A stretch of 62,407 bases of DNA, from positions 1 through 62,407 of the IMG/VR virus record IMGVR_UViG_3300046794_000255, one strand, 5' to 3'. The notes beneath the pieces were generated by a model. The model made no database searches and had not been told where the DNA came from. It was given only the letters and a program-made list of their open reading frames with translations. This document shows positions 14,781-22,848 of this stretch, piece after piece. A program made the position numbers and the translations under genes. This stretch comes from a virus. Position 1 is the first letter of the stretch; the number at the start of each line of letters is the position of its first letter.

Positions 14781-15142
14781 CAGCTTGCCTCCCCGGTCGC
14801 GTCCTCGGCCTCGATCTGCTCGTCGATGCGCGCCAGCTTCTCGGCATACTCGCGCTCCAGCTTGTTGCGCTGCGCCTGCAGAGCAAGCTTTTTGGTAGAG
14901 AATAGGTGCCGGGAATTCTGGGTCGTGGTCTTGTCGTTACGGCCGTGCGCGTGGCTTACCGAGCTGGAGCATGCAATGTCCGCGCCCATATAGCCGCCGG
15001 GAAGAAACCCTGTCGACAGACCGCCAGACTTAGGCGGCGGCACATCCGGCGCCACCATATCCGTGAAGCGCAGCGCCTTGGCAATGCGCACCTCGCGCTT
15101 CATGGCTTCGAACTCGGCCTGCTCTTTCTTGTTCATTGCCAT
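14780..15142 (-). CDS. Hypothetical protein with C-terminal coiled coil (120 aa)
   Basis: The N-terminus is a lysine-rich helix (NKKEQAEFEAMKREVRIAKA), the middle is G/P/S-rich (PPPKSGGLSTGFLPGGYMG), and the C-terminus is a charged coiled coil (QAQRNKLEREYAEKLARIDE). No catalytic motif. It is the next gene after the GGPAFP-type protein in a tightly packed accessory cluster. Confidence 0.5.
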   Translation of the reverse strand: MAMNKKEQAEFEAMKREVRIAKALRFTDMVAPDVPPPKSGGLSTGFLPGGYMGADIACSSSVSHAHGRNDKTTTQNSRHLFSTKKLALQAQRNKLEREYAEKLARIDEQIEAEDATGEAS

Positions 15143-15409
15143 TTATTTCACCTCCCTTGCTGCCATCATGGCGTCAGCGTATTCGAAAGCCTTGGCGCAG
15201 CGCGCCTTGACATCCGTTGCGCCGGTGTGGTCACGCACGCAAGCGATGATGCCCTGAAGCGCCTGGCTGGCGAACCAGTCGCGAAGATCCATGCCGGGGT
15301 GGTGCTCGACAACGTCGCCGCCCATTGGCTGGCGGCCAGCGATTCGTTTTGCGGGGAAGGCGGGGCCGCCGCGCTGGTTCTCTCCCCATACGTGGTCAAA
15401 GGTGCTCAT
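15143..15409 (-). CDS. Conserved small phage protein, GGPAFP type (88 aa)
   Basis: 88 residues with the GGPAFP start region and a GMDLRDWFASQALQGIIACV helix. This pairing of a G-G-P-A-F-P motif with an M-x-L-R-D-x-F/W-A-x-Q-A helix is widespread in small phage and prophage proteins with no assigned function. The gene neighbours lie 1-2 bases away, showing operon membership. Confidence 0.7.
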   Translation of the reverse strand: MSTFDHVWGENQRGGPAFPAKRIAGRQPMGGDVVEHHPGMDLRDWFASQALQGIIACVRDHTGATDVKARCAKAFEYADAMMAAREVK

Positions 15410-15410
15410 T

Positions 15411-15725
15411 TCAGCCGCGCTCCTTGATGATGGCCAGTTCCTCGGGCGTCAGCTTGGCCTCGGCCTGGGCGCGCAGCTCGGCGCGACGCTGGTCGCGGGC
15501 TTCGCGCACCCGGCGTGCCTCGTCCTTCTGCTGGTGCAGGTGCCACCACTCGCGGAACGCCGGCACCGTGACGCCGGCTTCCTTCCAGTCGACGGCCTGG
15601 ATGACCGTCTCGACGCCGAGCGCTGCAACAAGGCCACACAGCACGGCGGGCATCATGCGATCCAGAACCTCCTCGCGGCTGGGTGGCGGCGGCGGTTCAT
15701 CATCGCGGTAGTCGTAGCAGGGCAT
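15411..15725 (-). CDS. Hypothetical protein with basic coiled coil (104 aa)
   Basis: Begins PCYDYRDDEPPPPPSREEVL, then a hydrophobic helix (PAVLCGLVAALGVETVIQAV), then a long basic and acidic helix (QQKDEARRVREARDQRRAEL). The C-x-Y-D-x-R-D/E start is one I associate with small phage proteins. No known domain; helix-rich and probably soluble. Confidence 0.55.
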   Translation of the reverse strand: MPCYDYRDDEPPPPPSREEVLDRMMPAVLCGLVAALGVETVIQAVDWKEAGVTVPAFREWWHLHQQKDEARRVREARDQRRAELRAQAEAKLTPEELAIIKERG

Positions 15726-15752
15726 TTCTTTCTCCTTTTAGTTGTCGCTTTA

Positions 15753-15941
15753 TTACTTCGCGTGAATACGGTTGATGATCTCCACCACCCTGGCCACCCA
15801 GCTCTTGCGGGCCGGGCTGGAGTGGGGCATCAGCCCCTGGGCGCGAAGGATGAGTTCCGTCAGTTCGGTGTAGGTCGGGAGATCCGCGCTGCGCGCAGCC
15901 TGGTCCAGGGTGTCGATCGCGGCGCGGATGCTCGGCTTCAT
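15753..15941 (-). CDS. Small helical hypothetical protein (62 aa)
   Basis: 62 residues, helical throughout (PSIRAAIDTLDQAARSADLP, SPARKSWVARVVEIINRI). The ATG lies only 3 bases past the stop of the preceding gene with no clear ribosome site of its own, so it is probably expressed by coupling. Function unknown. Confidence 0.5.
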   Translation of the reverse strand: MKPSIRAAIDTLDQAARSADLPTYTELTELILRAQGLMPHSSPARKSWVARVVEIINRIHAK

Positions 15942-15944
15942 GGT

Positions 15945-16547
15945 TTAACAGGCGCAGGAAAAATACTCGCCACGCTGGCCTTTCTGGCCGGTGATGGCTT
16001 CCCAGTGATCCCACCATTCGTCATTGATGTGATCGCGGGCGTCTTCCTGCGCACCGACGCTCAGATGGTGTCCGGCTTCAATCGCAAACTCATATGCAGC
16101 CTCGATTTCATCTTCGCTTGCCGGGTCGTCTTCATAACGTTCATAACGCATGTGCTTGACGGCCCATTCGCGCATCCACTTCTCGGACACGGCGCGCGAA
16201 TCGGCTTCTGCCACGGTCAGGCCGGCAGCCGCATCGCCGGCAGCAAATGCCGGGTGCGTCCAGACGTGGCGCAGGCTGGTGATCTGGCGCGGATAGACCA
16301 CCAGCCAGAAGCGTTCGCCCGGCTGGACGGCGCGCTCCAGGAATGGGTCCACGATGCCGAGGTAGGGCTGGGCGTCAGCGGATGCGAAGCCTTCGTGCAG
16401 GCCGACATGCATGCCCGGCTGCAGCTTGGTTTTCGCAATCACCGGCTCGACGGCCAGGTGGATCGCATCGCGTTTCTCGTTCTCACCGATGACGGTGCCG
16501 AGGGTTTCCAGTGCATCGGTGTGGGGGCTGCGTTTGTCTGCGCTCAT
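15945..16547 (-). CDS. Conserved phage protein, DAIHLAV type (200 aa)
   Basis: 200 residues containing EKRDAIHLAVEPVIAKTKLQ and PGMHVGL, then LGIVDPFLERAVQPGERFWL and VVYPRQITSLRHVWTHPAF. This combination identifies a conserved phage family found in accessory operons of many proteobacterial phages, always of unknown function. The C-terminal third has an acidic helix and ends CAC. Intact length for the family. Confidence 0.7.
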   Translation of the reverse strand: MSADKRSPHTDALETLGTVIGENEKRDAIHLAVEPVIAKTKLQPGMHVGLHEGFASADAQPYLGIVDPFLERAVQPGERFWLVVYPRQITSLRHVWTHPAFAAGDAAAGLTVAEADSRAVSEKWMREWAVKHMRYERYEDDPASEDEIEAAYEFAIEAGHHLSVGAQEDARDHINDEWWDHWEAITGQKGQRGEYFSCAC

Positions 16548-16607
16548 TGCGTTTTTCCTTGTCTTGGGTTTATGCCGGCGTCCGGCCGGTTCGGTTTTAC
16601 TGCTGGG

Positions 16608-16742
16608 TCAACCCGGCAGAATGGGGTAAAAGGTGCGCCCCACCAGCAGGATGAAGTCGGCGGCGCCGTCCATGTCGAACAAGGTCCAGATGCCAAGGGC
16701 CGTCACACAGACGAAGGTGGCGTCCAGGATGAAATTCTTCAT
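16608..16742 (-). CDS. Small membrane protein (44 aa)
   Basis: ATG 16740-16742 overlaps the TGA of the preceding gene. The product has two hydrophobic segments, FILDATFVCVTALGIWTLF and ADFILLVGRTFYPIL, joined by a short acidic turn, so a hairpin in the inner membrane is likely. Function unknown; small phage membrane proteins of this kind may act in superinfection exclusion or lysis timing. Confidence 0.6.
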   Translation of the reverse strand: MKNFILDATFVCVTALGIWTLFDMDGAADFILLVGRTFYPILPG

Positions 16743-16930
16743 GCTGCCGTCCCCGCGCTCTCGATCATGAAGCGCTTCGTGTACTGCTGGTAATTGCAGC
16801 CGAAACTATCGTCAGCCGCGATCCGCTGCGCCAGCAGGCGCGCGGCGAACTTGTTGAAGGCCGGGGTTTTCGGCTCCCAGCCGGTGGCGAGATAGCAGCG
16901 GTATTGGGTGGTGAGGTCGATGCGCTTCAT
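16739..16930 (-). CDS. Small hypothetical protein (63 aa)
   Basis: ATG 16928-16930 follows AAGGACAACATC. The 63-residue product has a helical core (AFNKFAARLLAQRIAADDSF) and reads KRIDLTTQYRCYLATGWEPK at its start. It is the first gene after promoter 16973-17000, so it is likely expressed at a high rate. No family recognised. Confidence 0.55.
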   Translation of the reverse strand: MKRIDLTTQYRCYLATGWEPKTPAFNKFAARLLAQRIAADDSFGCNYQQYTKRFMIESAGTAA

Positions 16931-16972
16931 GATGTTGTCCTTGCAGGCCCGCCCACGCAGGCCATGCGTCGT

Positions 16973-17000
16973 ACTATACTACGATATCGTACGATGTCAA
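16973..17000 (-). promoter_or_regulatory. Strong leftward promoter with palindromic operator
   Basis: Minus strand -35 TTGACA (16995-17000), 16-bp spacer, -10 TATAGT (16973-16978). A perfect 12-bp palindrome TACGATATCGTA (16980-16991) fills the spacer, so a dimeric repressor bound there would block RNA polymerase. The -10 region matches that of promoter 23458-23486. Confidence 0.75.
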
Positions 17001-17019
17001 GCGGTAAATTGCGCAGTGG

Positions 17020-17343
17020 TTAATCGGTGTCGCCGCCTTCGCTGTTGGCGCCGCTCTGCAAGGTCGGCAGGTGGTTCGCCAGCACTTGGGTGATGTGGGC
17101 GTGGGCGATGGGGTCGGTCTTGCTCAGCACCAGGGCGGCGTGCTCCAGGGCGCATTCGGCGTCCAGTGGTAGGGGTGCGTGGCGCATCGAGAAGCGCCGT
17201 TCGACCCAGTCGGGCATGGCGCTGCGTGCGCGGCGGTCGAACCCGGTGCGCCGCTCGGTCTTGATCCAGCCGAACAGGCGCCAGAAGATGCTTGGGCCGG
17301 TGCGGCGGTCGAAGCGCCGGGGCTTCTTGTCTTCGCCCTTCAT
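17020..17343 (-). CDS. Hypothetical protein with basic N-terminus (107 aa)
   Basis: 107 residues: a very basic first half (KKPRRFDRRTGPSIFWRLFG, TERRTGFDRRARSA) and a helical second half (LDAECALEHAALVLSKTDPI). The ATG overlaps the preceding stop. The basic half could contact nucleic acid or membrane. No known family. It ends just before promoter 16973-17000. Confidence 0.5.
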   Translation of the reverse strand: MKGEDKKPRRFDRRTGPSIFWRLFGWIKTERRTGFDRRARSAMPDWVERRFSMRHAPLPLDAECALEHAALVLSKTDPIAHAHITQVLANHLPTLQSGANSEGGDTD

Positions 17344-17876
17344 GTATCACCCGATTCTTGGATGATCTGGCGCGCGGCGTTGTGGGCCTCGATGAATACA
17401 TCCCGCTTCGCCGGCTCCTGCTCGGCGTTGGCGTTGCGCCTGAGCCAGCTTGCGATCTTTTCCGGTACTGCATCGCCAGCGCTGCGAGCGGCATCGACAA
17501 TATCCTGGTAGTCTGCAATCGCCGCCATACGGCCCCGCTGATAGATGCGAGCGGCCCAGGTGTCGATGTGGGCGATGAGGGCGGCGCGCGCGTTGGAAGC
17601 CGCATTCGCGTTCTCGGCCGTCAGATCGTCCTCGCAGGCATGAAGTGCGCGCACGTAAGCGACTTCCAGCCGCTGAAACTCGCCATCATCAATGCTCTGT
17701 CGCTCTCCTGCAGTAGTAGCTGAGGAAGGGGCGCGGACTGCAACGTCCCATTCTTTGCGCATCTTGTCGAACTCGGCGGCCAAGTCGCTGTCGATCGTGC
17801 TGCCAGCCCGCTGCGCGAGGTTGAACATCGTGTTCGCGATCTTGGCGCCAGCGGAGCGCATCAGTTCAGCGTTCAT
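17340..17876 (-). CDS. Helical hypothetical protein (178 aa)
   Basis: Start placed at ATG 17874-17876, behind AAAGGAGG; the open frame extends further upstream without a ribosome site. The product is helical throughout (NAELMRSAGAKIANTMFNLA, DKMRKEWDVAVRA), followed by repeated A-rich helices. It overlaps the preceding gene by 11 bases and the next by 4. No known motif. Confidence 0.5.
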   Translation of the reverse strand: MNAELMRSAGAKIANTMFNLAQRAGSTIDSDLAAEFDKMRKEWDVAVRAPSSATTAGERQSIDDGEFQRLEVAYVRALHACEDDLTAENANAASNARAALIAHIDTWAARIYQRGRMAAIADYQDIVDAARSAGDAVPEKIASWLRRNANAEQEPAKRDVFIEAHNAARQIIQESGDT

Positions 17877-18168
17877 TGTCGCCTCCTTTTGTTGGCCGAT
17901 CGCCTCGCATGGATGCTGCGTGGAGTGCATCCCACGCCACGTCAACGTATCCATTCGGATCGCCATGATGCGAAAACCACAACTCAAACGCCTCACGCGC
18001 AACCATAGGCGCTGAAGTGGCATCTATTTCAGCCAGTCGCGCCTCGGCGGCTTCCAGCCTGCTCGCGGCCTCCTGTACTCGGCTGTAGAACTGGCGGCGC
18101 GACAGTTCGCTTGCCATCGTCAGGTCGTAGGGCATACGCAATACGCCGTAAAGCATCAGATCGCTCAC
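17866..18168 (-). CDS. Hypothetical protein with coiled coil and W/D-rich C-terminus (100 aa)
   Basis: Begins with GTG overlapping the preceding TGA; internal M residues are alternative starts. A coiled coil (FYSRVQEAASRLEAAEARLA) is followed by AREAFELWFSHHGDPNGYVD and VAWDALHAAS. This W-F/x-H-D-x-Y-x-x-V-x-x-A-W-x-A-x arrangement occurs in many accessory phage proteins that are annotated only as hypothetical. Confidence 0.6.
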   Translation of the reverse strand: MSDLMLYGVLRMPYDLTMASELSRRQFYSRVQEAASRLEAAEARLAEIDATSAPMVAREAFELWFSHHGDPNGYVDVAWDALHAASMRGDRPTKGGDNER

Positions 18169-18479
18169 GCGCTTTCTCCTTTGTTGTTCGTCGGCTGCTC
18201 GCCTTCCTTATCGGTATTAAGAGCTGGCGGAGATACCTGAGCGCCGGCTGGTTCCTTCAGTGCGACCACCTTTTCGTGGTGCTTCGTCGCGCTTTTCAGT
18301 TCCGCCTGCGCCTTCTTAAGTCGATCCTCCGCTTTTGCGAGCATCCAGCCGTGAGCCTCCTTCCAGGTCGGGAAGAATGGGCGAAACCGCTCGCTATACT
18401 TAGCCCACTTATCGACCTTCCCGTAGGTAATCTTGGCGATTGGGCTGGTGAACCATGCCTTCGGATTAGCCTTCGCCAT
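18165..18479 (-). CDS. Lysine-rich hypothetical protein (104 aa)
   Basis: 104 residues with an aromatic N-terminus (NPKAWFTSPIAKITYGKVDK) and a lysine-rich helix (EDRLKKAQAELKSATKHHEK), then a disordered tail. The ATG at 18477-18479 lies inside the end of the preceding gene (14-base overlap) behind GGAGAGAAG. No family recognised. Confidence 0.5.
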   Translation of the reverse strand: MAKANPKAWFTSPIAKITYGKVDKWAKYSERFRPFFPTWKEAHGWMLAKAEDRLKKAQAELKSATKHHEKVVALKEPAGAQVSPPALNTDKEGEQPTNNKGESA

Positions 18480-19260
18480 TCTTCTCTCCTTCTGCGCCGT
18501 TATTGGCGCTGTCCTTGCCCTGCGTATAGCAGCATGGGAAGCCGATCTCAGCGTGGTTGCTATCGCAGACCTGCTCTTCCTTCGCTACCGGCTGTGCTGC
18601 CGGGGATGGAGCTGCGGCGATTCGATCCCATTCGTCGGACAGTCTCTTGCACTTGTCAGCCCAGCTTTGGAACGGGAGCGACGATTTCGACAGGCCGTAA
18701 AGCCAAGCCGCCATCCGGCTGCCGACTTCCATTGCTCCATGCGGGACGGCTGCGCTCTCCCGCTGGTCGGGCTGTGCGCTAATCGAGGTATTCGAAGAAT
18801 TCGACGAACTGTTTGTTTTCGCTGCTGGATCGGCGGACTGTGCGCTGGCTGGCGCGATGACGACTGTGCTGGTGCCGTTCGAGTAGTTGACGGCATGGCT
18901 GTAATCCGTCAGGTCGAACTTTGCGTTGCCCTGACCCTTGGGCGCGAGCTGGGCGCGCAGGTCGGCTATCTCGGCATCGCGGGCCATAGTTACAGCAGTC
19001 CAGCCGCCGTACAGGCGCTCACCCTCGGCATACAGCCCTTCTGCATTCATCCGCTCTTGCCAGGTCTTCACGTTCACCGCACCTACAGCGTCAGCAGGGG
19101 TGCGGCGGGCGGCCTCTATCTCGGCGACCCATTCCGCGCGCTGCGTATCGGTTAGCATGTGCCACGGCGCGACCCAGCAACGGTTCGGCTGCTCGTTTTG
19201 CCAGCTTTTGTAAGCGCGCTCGGCTTCAATGCTCGCGCCTTGGTTCAGGTTATTGGACAT
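18466..19260 (-). CDS. Hypothetical multi-segment accessory protein (264 aa)
   Basis: A 264-residue protein of separate ordered segments joined by S/A/N-rich linkers. Segment 1 (AERAYKSWQNEQPNRCWV and APWHMLTDTQRAEWVAEIEA) resembles short phage peptide modules also seen in other accessory proteins; segment 2 (AAWLYGLSKSSLPFQSWADK) is aromatic. A C-terminal CDSN...PCCYTQGK holds several cysteines. Such modular, linker-rich proteins are common in phages and remain unexplained. Confidence 0.5.
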   Translation of the reverse strand: MSNNLNQGASIEAERAYKSWQNEQPNRCWVAPWHMLTDTQRAEWVAEIEAARRTPADAVGAVNVKTWQERMNAEGLYAEGERLYGGWTAVTMARDAEIADLRAQLAPKGQGNAKFDLTDYSHAVNYSNGTSTVVIAPASAQSADPAAKTNSSSNSSNTSISAQPDQRESAAVPHGAMEVGSRMAAWLYGLSKSSLPFQSWADKCKRLSDEWDRIAAAPSPAAQPVAKEEQVCDSNHAEIGFPCCYTQGKDSANNGAEGEKNGEG

Positions 19261-19441
19261 GGGATTGCTCCTGTTCGTAGTGCAGGTGGTCGCGCAGCTT
19301 CACGGCGCCGCAGTTGTGGCATTTCCAGACGCTGCGCTTGCCGCCTCGATAGTTGATTTCGTCACCGTAGATATTGCGGATGTGAACGAGCCAATGGCCC
19401 TTCATGCCGCACAGCACGCGCTTGATGAAGTCGGGCGGCAT
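19250..19441 (-). CDS. DUF1660-like zinc-ribbon protein (63 aa)
   Basis: 63 residues with FIKRVLCGMKGHWLVHIRNI, YGDEINYRGGKRSVWKCHN and a C-x-x-C pair (CHNCG). The order C-x-x-x-G/K-H, R-N-I-Y-G-D-E-I, G-G-K-R-S-x-W-x-C-x-x-C is that of the small phage DUF1660 family. The two cysteine pairs probably bind one zinc. Function unknown; it could be a nucleic-acid or protein adaptor. Confidence 0.7.
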   Translation of the reverse strand: MPPDFIKRVLCGMKGHWLVHIRNIYGDEINYRGGKRSVWKCHNCGAVKLRDHLHYEQEQSHVQ

Positions 19442-20599
19442 TTACGCGCCCTCCTGCTGGGTGGCGCGCATGGCTGCGTCGATGGCTGCGTCCAGCGCCT
19501 TGCCCTCGATGATGTTGTGGTCATCATCAAGCACGTCGAGGCCACGATGCGGTTGCGGGTCTGGATTTCGGAGCCAACGATACCGGGCCGCATCTTGTCG
19601 CGTCGAGTAGAGCGGCGCATCCTCGCTGGTCGTCGCTGCGCCAGCAGTAGGAGCGGCGGCGGGCGGCCACAGAGCAGCAGATTCGATGACAGCGCGGACA
19701 ATCATCGTGCCGTTATCACCTGTGGGATCTTCGCTGAATCCGCGCAGGGCTTCGTCAACCTGTGACGTGTCGGCGATGCGCTCACACTCGCTCCAGACGG
19801 CGCTCGTGATGCCGCCCGGTGCTGCTGGTTGCTGTGCATGCGCCGCCTCGGCCGCACGGCGCCAGGCGTAGCCCGGCAACTCGCTCCAGCAGGCGTCCAG
19901 ATCCTCTTTGGTGAGGGGGCCGTGCTTGGCCTGCATAGCTTCGGCAAATCCGACGCGCTTACCCACATGTTGCTGCTCGGGCGCTGCCTCGGGAGTGCTG
20001 GCAGGGGAAGCGGCGAGCGTCACCAACACGTTGCGAAGGCTCGGCACGCTGGTGGCGGACACCTGCACCGCGTCGAAGCCATATTTGCTCGGGTAGGTGT
20101 CGATCCCGTTGGCGTGCAGGGCAGCGATGATCTGCTCGTCGGTCGGTGCGGTCACAGCCTGCGCTGCCGGTGCTTTGGCTGCGCCCACGTAGAGCGTGCG
20201 GAATTCGTAGGCGTCGGCCCAGTGCGGCATGCGCTTGATGCAGGTTTCGCCGTCAGCATCGCATTCGGTCCAGGTGCCCCCGGCCTTGTGGCGCATCTGG
20301 TGCACGGCTTCGCCCTGCTGGGCGGATACAGGGGCAAGACTGGCGCGGCCTTCCGGCACTTCCTCATGGTCCCAGCTTGGGGCAGCGTACGGGCAATCCT
20401 TGCAATAACCGCCGACGCCGCATTTGCCACCGTCGGCGCAGCTCGCGCTACCCGTGGTAGCCGGTGCAGCTCGGCTAGCGATGTAATCGGCGATCTTTTT
20501 GGCGAGACGGGTAGACCCCGAGTTCTTCACTACGCCGTGAATTTCCCAGAGCGTATCGGAGTCCAGGTCGAGCGGCTGTGCTGCGGTGGTGTTGGTCAT
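19442..20599 (-). CDS. Large modular accessory protein (385 aa)
   Basis: Start at ATG 20597-20599 behind GGAGAAAG. The protein is modular: an N-terminal helical segment, a cysteine cluster (CADGGKCGVGGYCKDCPYAA), a TDEQIIAALHANGIDTYPSK segment, a DAARYRWLRNPDPQPHRG segment, and a C-terminal KALDAAIDAAMRATQQE helix, with A/P linkers. The D-A-x-R-Y-R-W-L-R ... L-D-A-A-I-D-A-A-M module ends many phage accessory proteins. Function unknown; the Cys cluster suggests metal binding. Confidence 0.6.
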   Translation of the reverse strand: MTNTTAAQPLDLDSDTLWEIHGVVKNSGSTRLAKKIADYIASRAAPATTGSASCADGGKCGVGGYCKDCPYAAPSWDHEEVPEGRASLAPVSAQQGEAVHQMRHKAGGTWTECDADGETCIKRMPHWADAYEFRTLYVGAAKAPAAQAVTAPTDEQIIAALHANGIDTYPSKYGFDAVQVSATSVPSLRNVLVTLAASPASTPEAAPEQQHVGKRVGFAEAMQAKHGPLTKEDLDACWSELPGYAWRRAAEAAHAQQPAAPGGITSAVWSECERIADTSQVDEALRGFSEDPTGDNGTMIVRAVIESAALWPPAAAPTAGAATTSEDAPLYSTRQDAARYRWLRNPDPQPHRGLDVLDDDHNIIEGKALDAAIDAAMRATQQEGA

Positions 20600-21180
20600 G
20601 CTGCTTTCTCCATATGTTTGTTGTTCTTGCATCGTTTCGCTACCTCTACGAGCCATGCAGCCAGGGCTGGTGGCGTATGCTCGCGCTCGGCCTTCGTGAC
20701 AGACGGTAGGCGCGGGTAGCTCTTGGTCGGGCGGATGCAGTGCGTTGGGCTGCCTTCTCGATGCGGGATCGGCGGCAAGTCATCCGGGTGGCAGCCGACG
20801 ATGTACAACCAGGTCGACTTTTCCGCGCGGTGGCCGAAGTGGAACTGGTCGAAGGCCATCGTCCAGCCGCCGAACCGATCCGGCGCCCGACCTGGCAGCG
20901 GCAGCATCTGGTCCCACCAAAGCGTTGACTCGGCTGGATGTTCCAGCACGCCGCCCCACTGGCGGATGTTCGCCACGGCGAAGCGGGCCAGTTCCTTCTC
21001 GTCGGCGCGCGGCTGTGCAAACTGGCGCATACGCCCCCAGGCGCGGCACGGCGGGTGCGCGACAAGTGGCATGCCGCCGGCGAAATTGCGGGCATCTCGC
21101 TCGATGTCCCACACGTCGCACTCGGGCATGGCCTTGTAGTTGCTGTCGGCCCTGGCGAAAAGAACGGCTACCTCATGCAT
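20596..21180 (-). CDS. Phage protein related to cytosine methyltransferases (PPC-type, 194 aa)
   Basis: Start at ATG 21178-21180 behind GGGAGG. It has HEVAVLFARADSNYKAMPEC, DVWDIERDARNF, VAHPPCRAWGRMRQFA with a P-P-C motif, and EHPAESTLWW. The family is widespread in phages and is sometimes annotated as a methyltransferase-like protein. The P-P-C is reminiscent of motif IV of cytosine-C5 enzymes, but a clear cofactor-binding G-loop is missing, so activity is doubtful. Neighbouring genes overlap by a few bases. Confidence 0.6.
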   Translation of the reverse strand: MHEVAVLFARADSNYKAMPECDVWDIERDARNFAGGMPLVAHPPCRAWGRMRQFAQPRADEKELARFAVANIRQWGGVLEHPAESTLWWDQMLPLPGRAPDRFGGWTMAFDQFHFGHRAEKSTWLYIVGCHPDDLPPIPHREGSPTHCIRPTKSYPRLPSVTKAEREHTPPALAAWLVEVAKRCKNNKHMEKAA

Positions 21181-21700
21181 TGACGCCTCCCTCAGTAACT
21201 CGCACCAGAGGCGGCTCCGCGTTATAGTCAACAGCCATTTCACATTTGCACTTTGTGCAGTTCATCACCTGGTGACGGCGCATGGTTGTCTGAGGCTCGA
21301 ATTGATGACGGCAGGCTGGGCATGTAATGCTCCAGCGATTTGTACGCTGATCCCTGGATGGCGCGAGGAATCGCGCTACAGTCGGCTCATGCATCACTCC
21401 CCCCCCTTTCCCGCCAAGGGCGCCATCACCGGACTGATTGCCGTTGACATCGGCCTGAGCTTCAGCGGCAACAAGTGCGGCGCGCAACGCGGCAACGTCG
21501 TCACATGGAATCCAGCCGAGCGCGCCCATCACCTTCTGCACGCGGTCGTCGACCTCATCGTTAGACTGGACCGTGCCGAAGTTCAGAAAGACGAAGGCGC
21601 TGCCCTTGTTGGCCTTGAAGCTGGCGCGCATCGCTGGGCGCGGCGTCGGGTCAGTGCGGACTTCGATTGCTGTTGTCATTACCAGATCGCCAATCTTCAT
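21173..21700 (-). CDS. Hypothetical protein with C-terminal zinc ribbon (175 aa)
   Basis: The N-terminal 60 residues are beta-type (RPAMRASFKANKGSAFVFLN). A G-rich linker leads to a C-terminal zinc ribbon with two pairs, ITCPACRHQFEPQTTMRRHQ and CTKCKCEMAV. The module order suggests a nucleic-acid or protein adaptor. Translation is coupled to the gene upstream by a 4-base overlap. Confidence 0.55.
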   Translation of the reverse strand: MKIGDLVMTTAIEVRTDPTPRPAMRASFKANKGSAFVFLNFGTVQSNDEVDDRVQKVMGALGWIPCDDVAALRAALVAAEAQADVNGNQSGDGALGGKGGGVMHEPTVARFLAPSRDQRTNRWSITCPACRHQFEPQTTMRRHQVMNCTKCKCEMAVDYNAEPPLVRVTEGGVNA

Positions 21701-22848
21701 TTCGCGCCTCCGGTATCGCCAAGGGCGCTAGTGTCATTGCTCGGCACCTGGGCTGCTGCTTCCTTAGTAGCGCCGAGTTTCGATAATGCTTCGCGCGCCG
21801 CCTTGATCTTGACTTCGGCGTCGTACTGGTTCCAGGCTGAGGGATGGATCATGCTGTCCGGCAGATTGCCAAATGCGTCGAGCGCATCGATGGCAGCCTT
21901 GATCGCATCCAAATCGGCCGCTCGCACTGCTTCTACCTGCTCTGCCTGGGCGGGGAATGTGCGGCGGTCGAGTTCGGCGCGAGCCTGCTGCCAGAGTTGT
22001 TTGTAATACGCGGCCTCTTCACTCGGCTCTGCCTGTGCCTGCTCTGCTTGCACAGGAGCGGCCACAGATGCGTAACGTTCGACGCCTGCGATGTCTTCCA
22101 GTGCCTGCTTGGCGACCCATCCGTCCTCGACTGTCGCGGTTTGGCTGTTGTCCTCGTAGAAGTTCTGAGGCTCGCCGCTGACCGTGTCCCATTCGTCCGG
22201 CTGGTGCATATGAAAGTGCCCTTGATTGGCGTAGAAGCGCAGTGCATCACGAGCATGGTTCAGAGCGCCCGAGAGCGTCGAGGTCTGCACCGGGGCGGCT
22301 GGCGCAGCCTTGGCGAGCAAAGCGACGGCGGCCTTGTAGATGTCCTTGATCGTGTCCCAGCTCACAGGCACATTCTGCGCAACCGTGCCCTCTCCATTGC
22401 ACTCTAAGCACGCGCCTCCGTGTTCGGTGGGATCGCCGTCGAAATCAGGGTCATCACCTGATCCGTCGCATACCGGGCAAGTGACTTGCACCGATTCCTT
22501 GAACTCGCCCGACAGCGCACCCTTCGCGCCGTTCTCGGCGGTCAGACGCTTCGGCATCAGCACGTAGTCGCTCAGCTCGCTCTGCTGCGGTGCTGGTGCA
22601 GCCTGAGACGCAAGTGCAGCTTTCACTGCATTGCGCACTCGGGCGTCGATGGTGTCGTAGATTTCCTTACGCAGAGCCTTGCGGGTGCGGCTATCAGCGG
22701 TCGAAAGGCGCTCGATGTCATCGCGGAAATCGGCGTGCTCACGAATGCTTCGCTCGGTGAACTCAGCCAGATCAGCGATCAGATTGGCGTCGGTTAGCGG
22801 TGCTGGCGCGGTGAGTGGCGGGATGGCGCCGGTTTCTTTTTCAGACAT
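21697..22848 (-). CDS. Large modular accessory protein with DnaJ-type zinc motifs (383 aa)
   Basis: 383 residues. The N-terminal third is helical (DANLIADLAEFTERSIREHA). A zinc-binding pair follows, CPVCDGSG and CLECNGEG, the same C-x-x-C-x-G-x-G motif used by DnaJ. Then come SWDTIKDIYKAAVALLAKAA and repeated helices separated by A/P/Q linkers. It overlaps neighbours at both ends. The zinc motif suggests metal-stabilised folding or RNA/protein binding; no known full-length family. Confidence 0.55.
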   Translation of the reverse strand: MSEKETGAIPPLTAPAPLTDANLIADLAEFTERSIREHADFRDDIERLSTADSRTRKALRKEIYDTIDARVRNAVKAALASQAAPAPQQSELSDYVLMPKRLTAENGAKGALSGEFKESVQVTCPVCDGSGDDPDFDGDPTEHGGACLECNGEGTVAQNVPVSWDTIKDIYKAAVALLAKAAPAAPVQTSTLSGALNHARDALRFYANQGHFHMHQPDEWDTVSGEPQNFYEDNSQTATVEDGWVAKQALEDIAGVERYASVAAPVQAEQAQAEPSEEAAYYKQLWQQARAELDRRTFPAQAEQVEAVRAADLDAIKAAIDALDAFGNLPDSMIHPSAWNQYDAEVKIKAAREALSKLGATKEAAAQVPSNDTSALGDTGGAK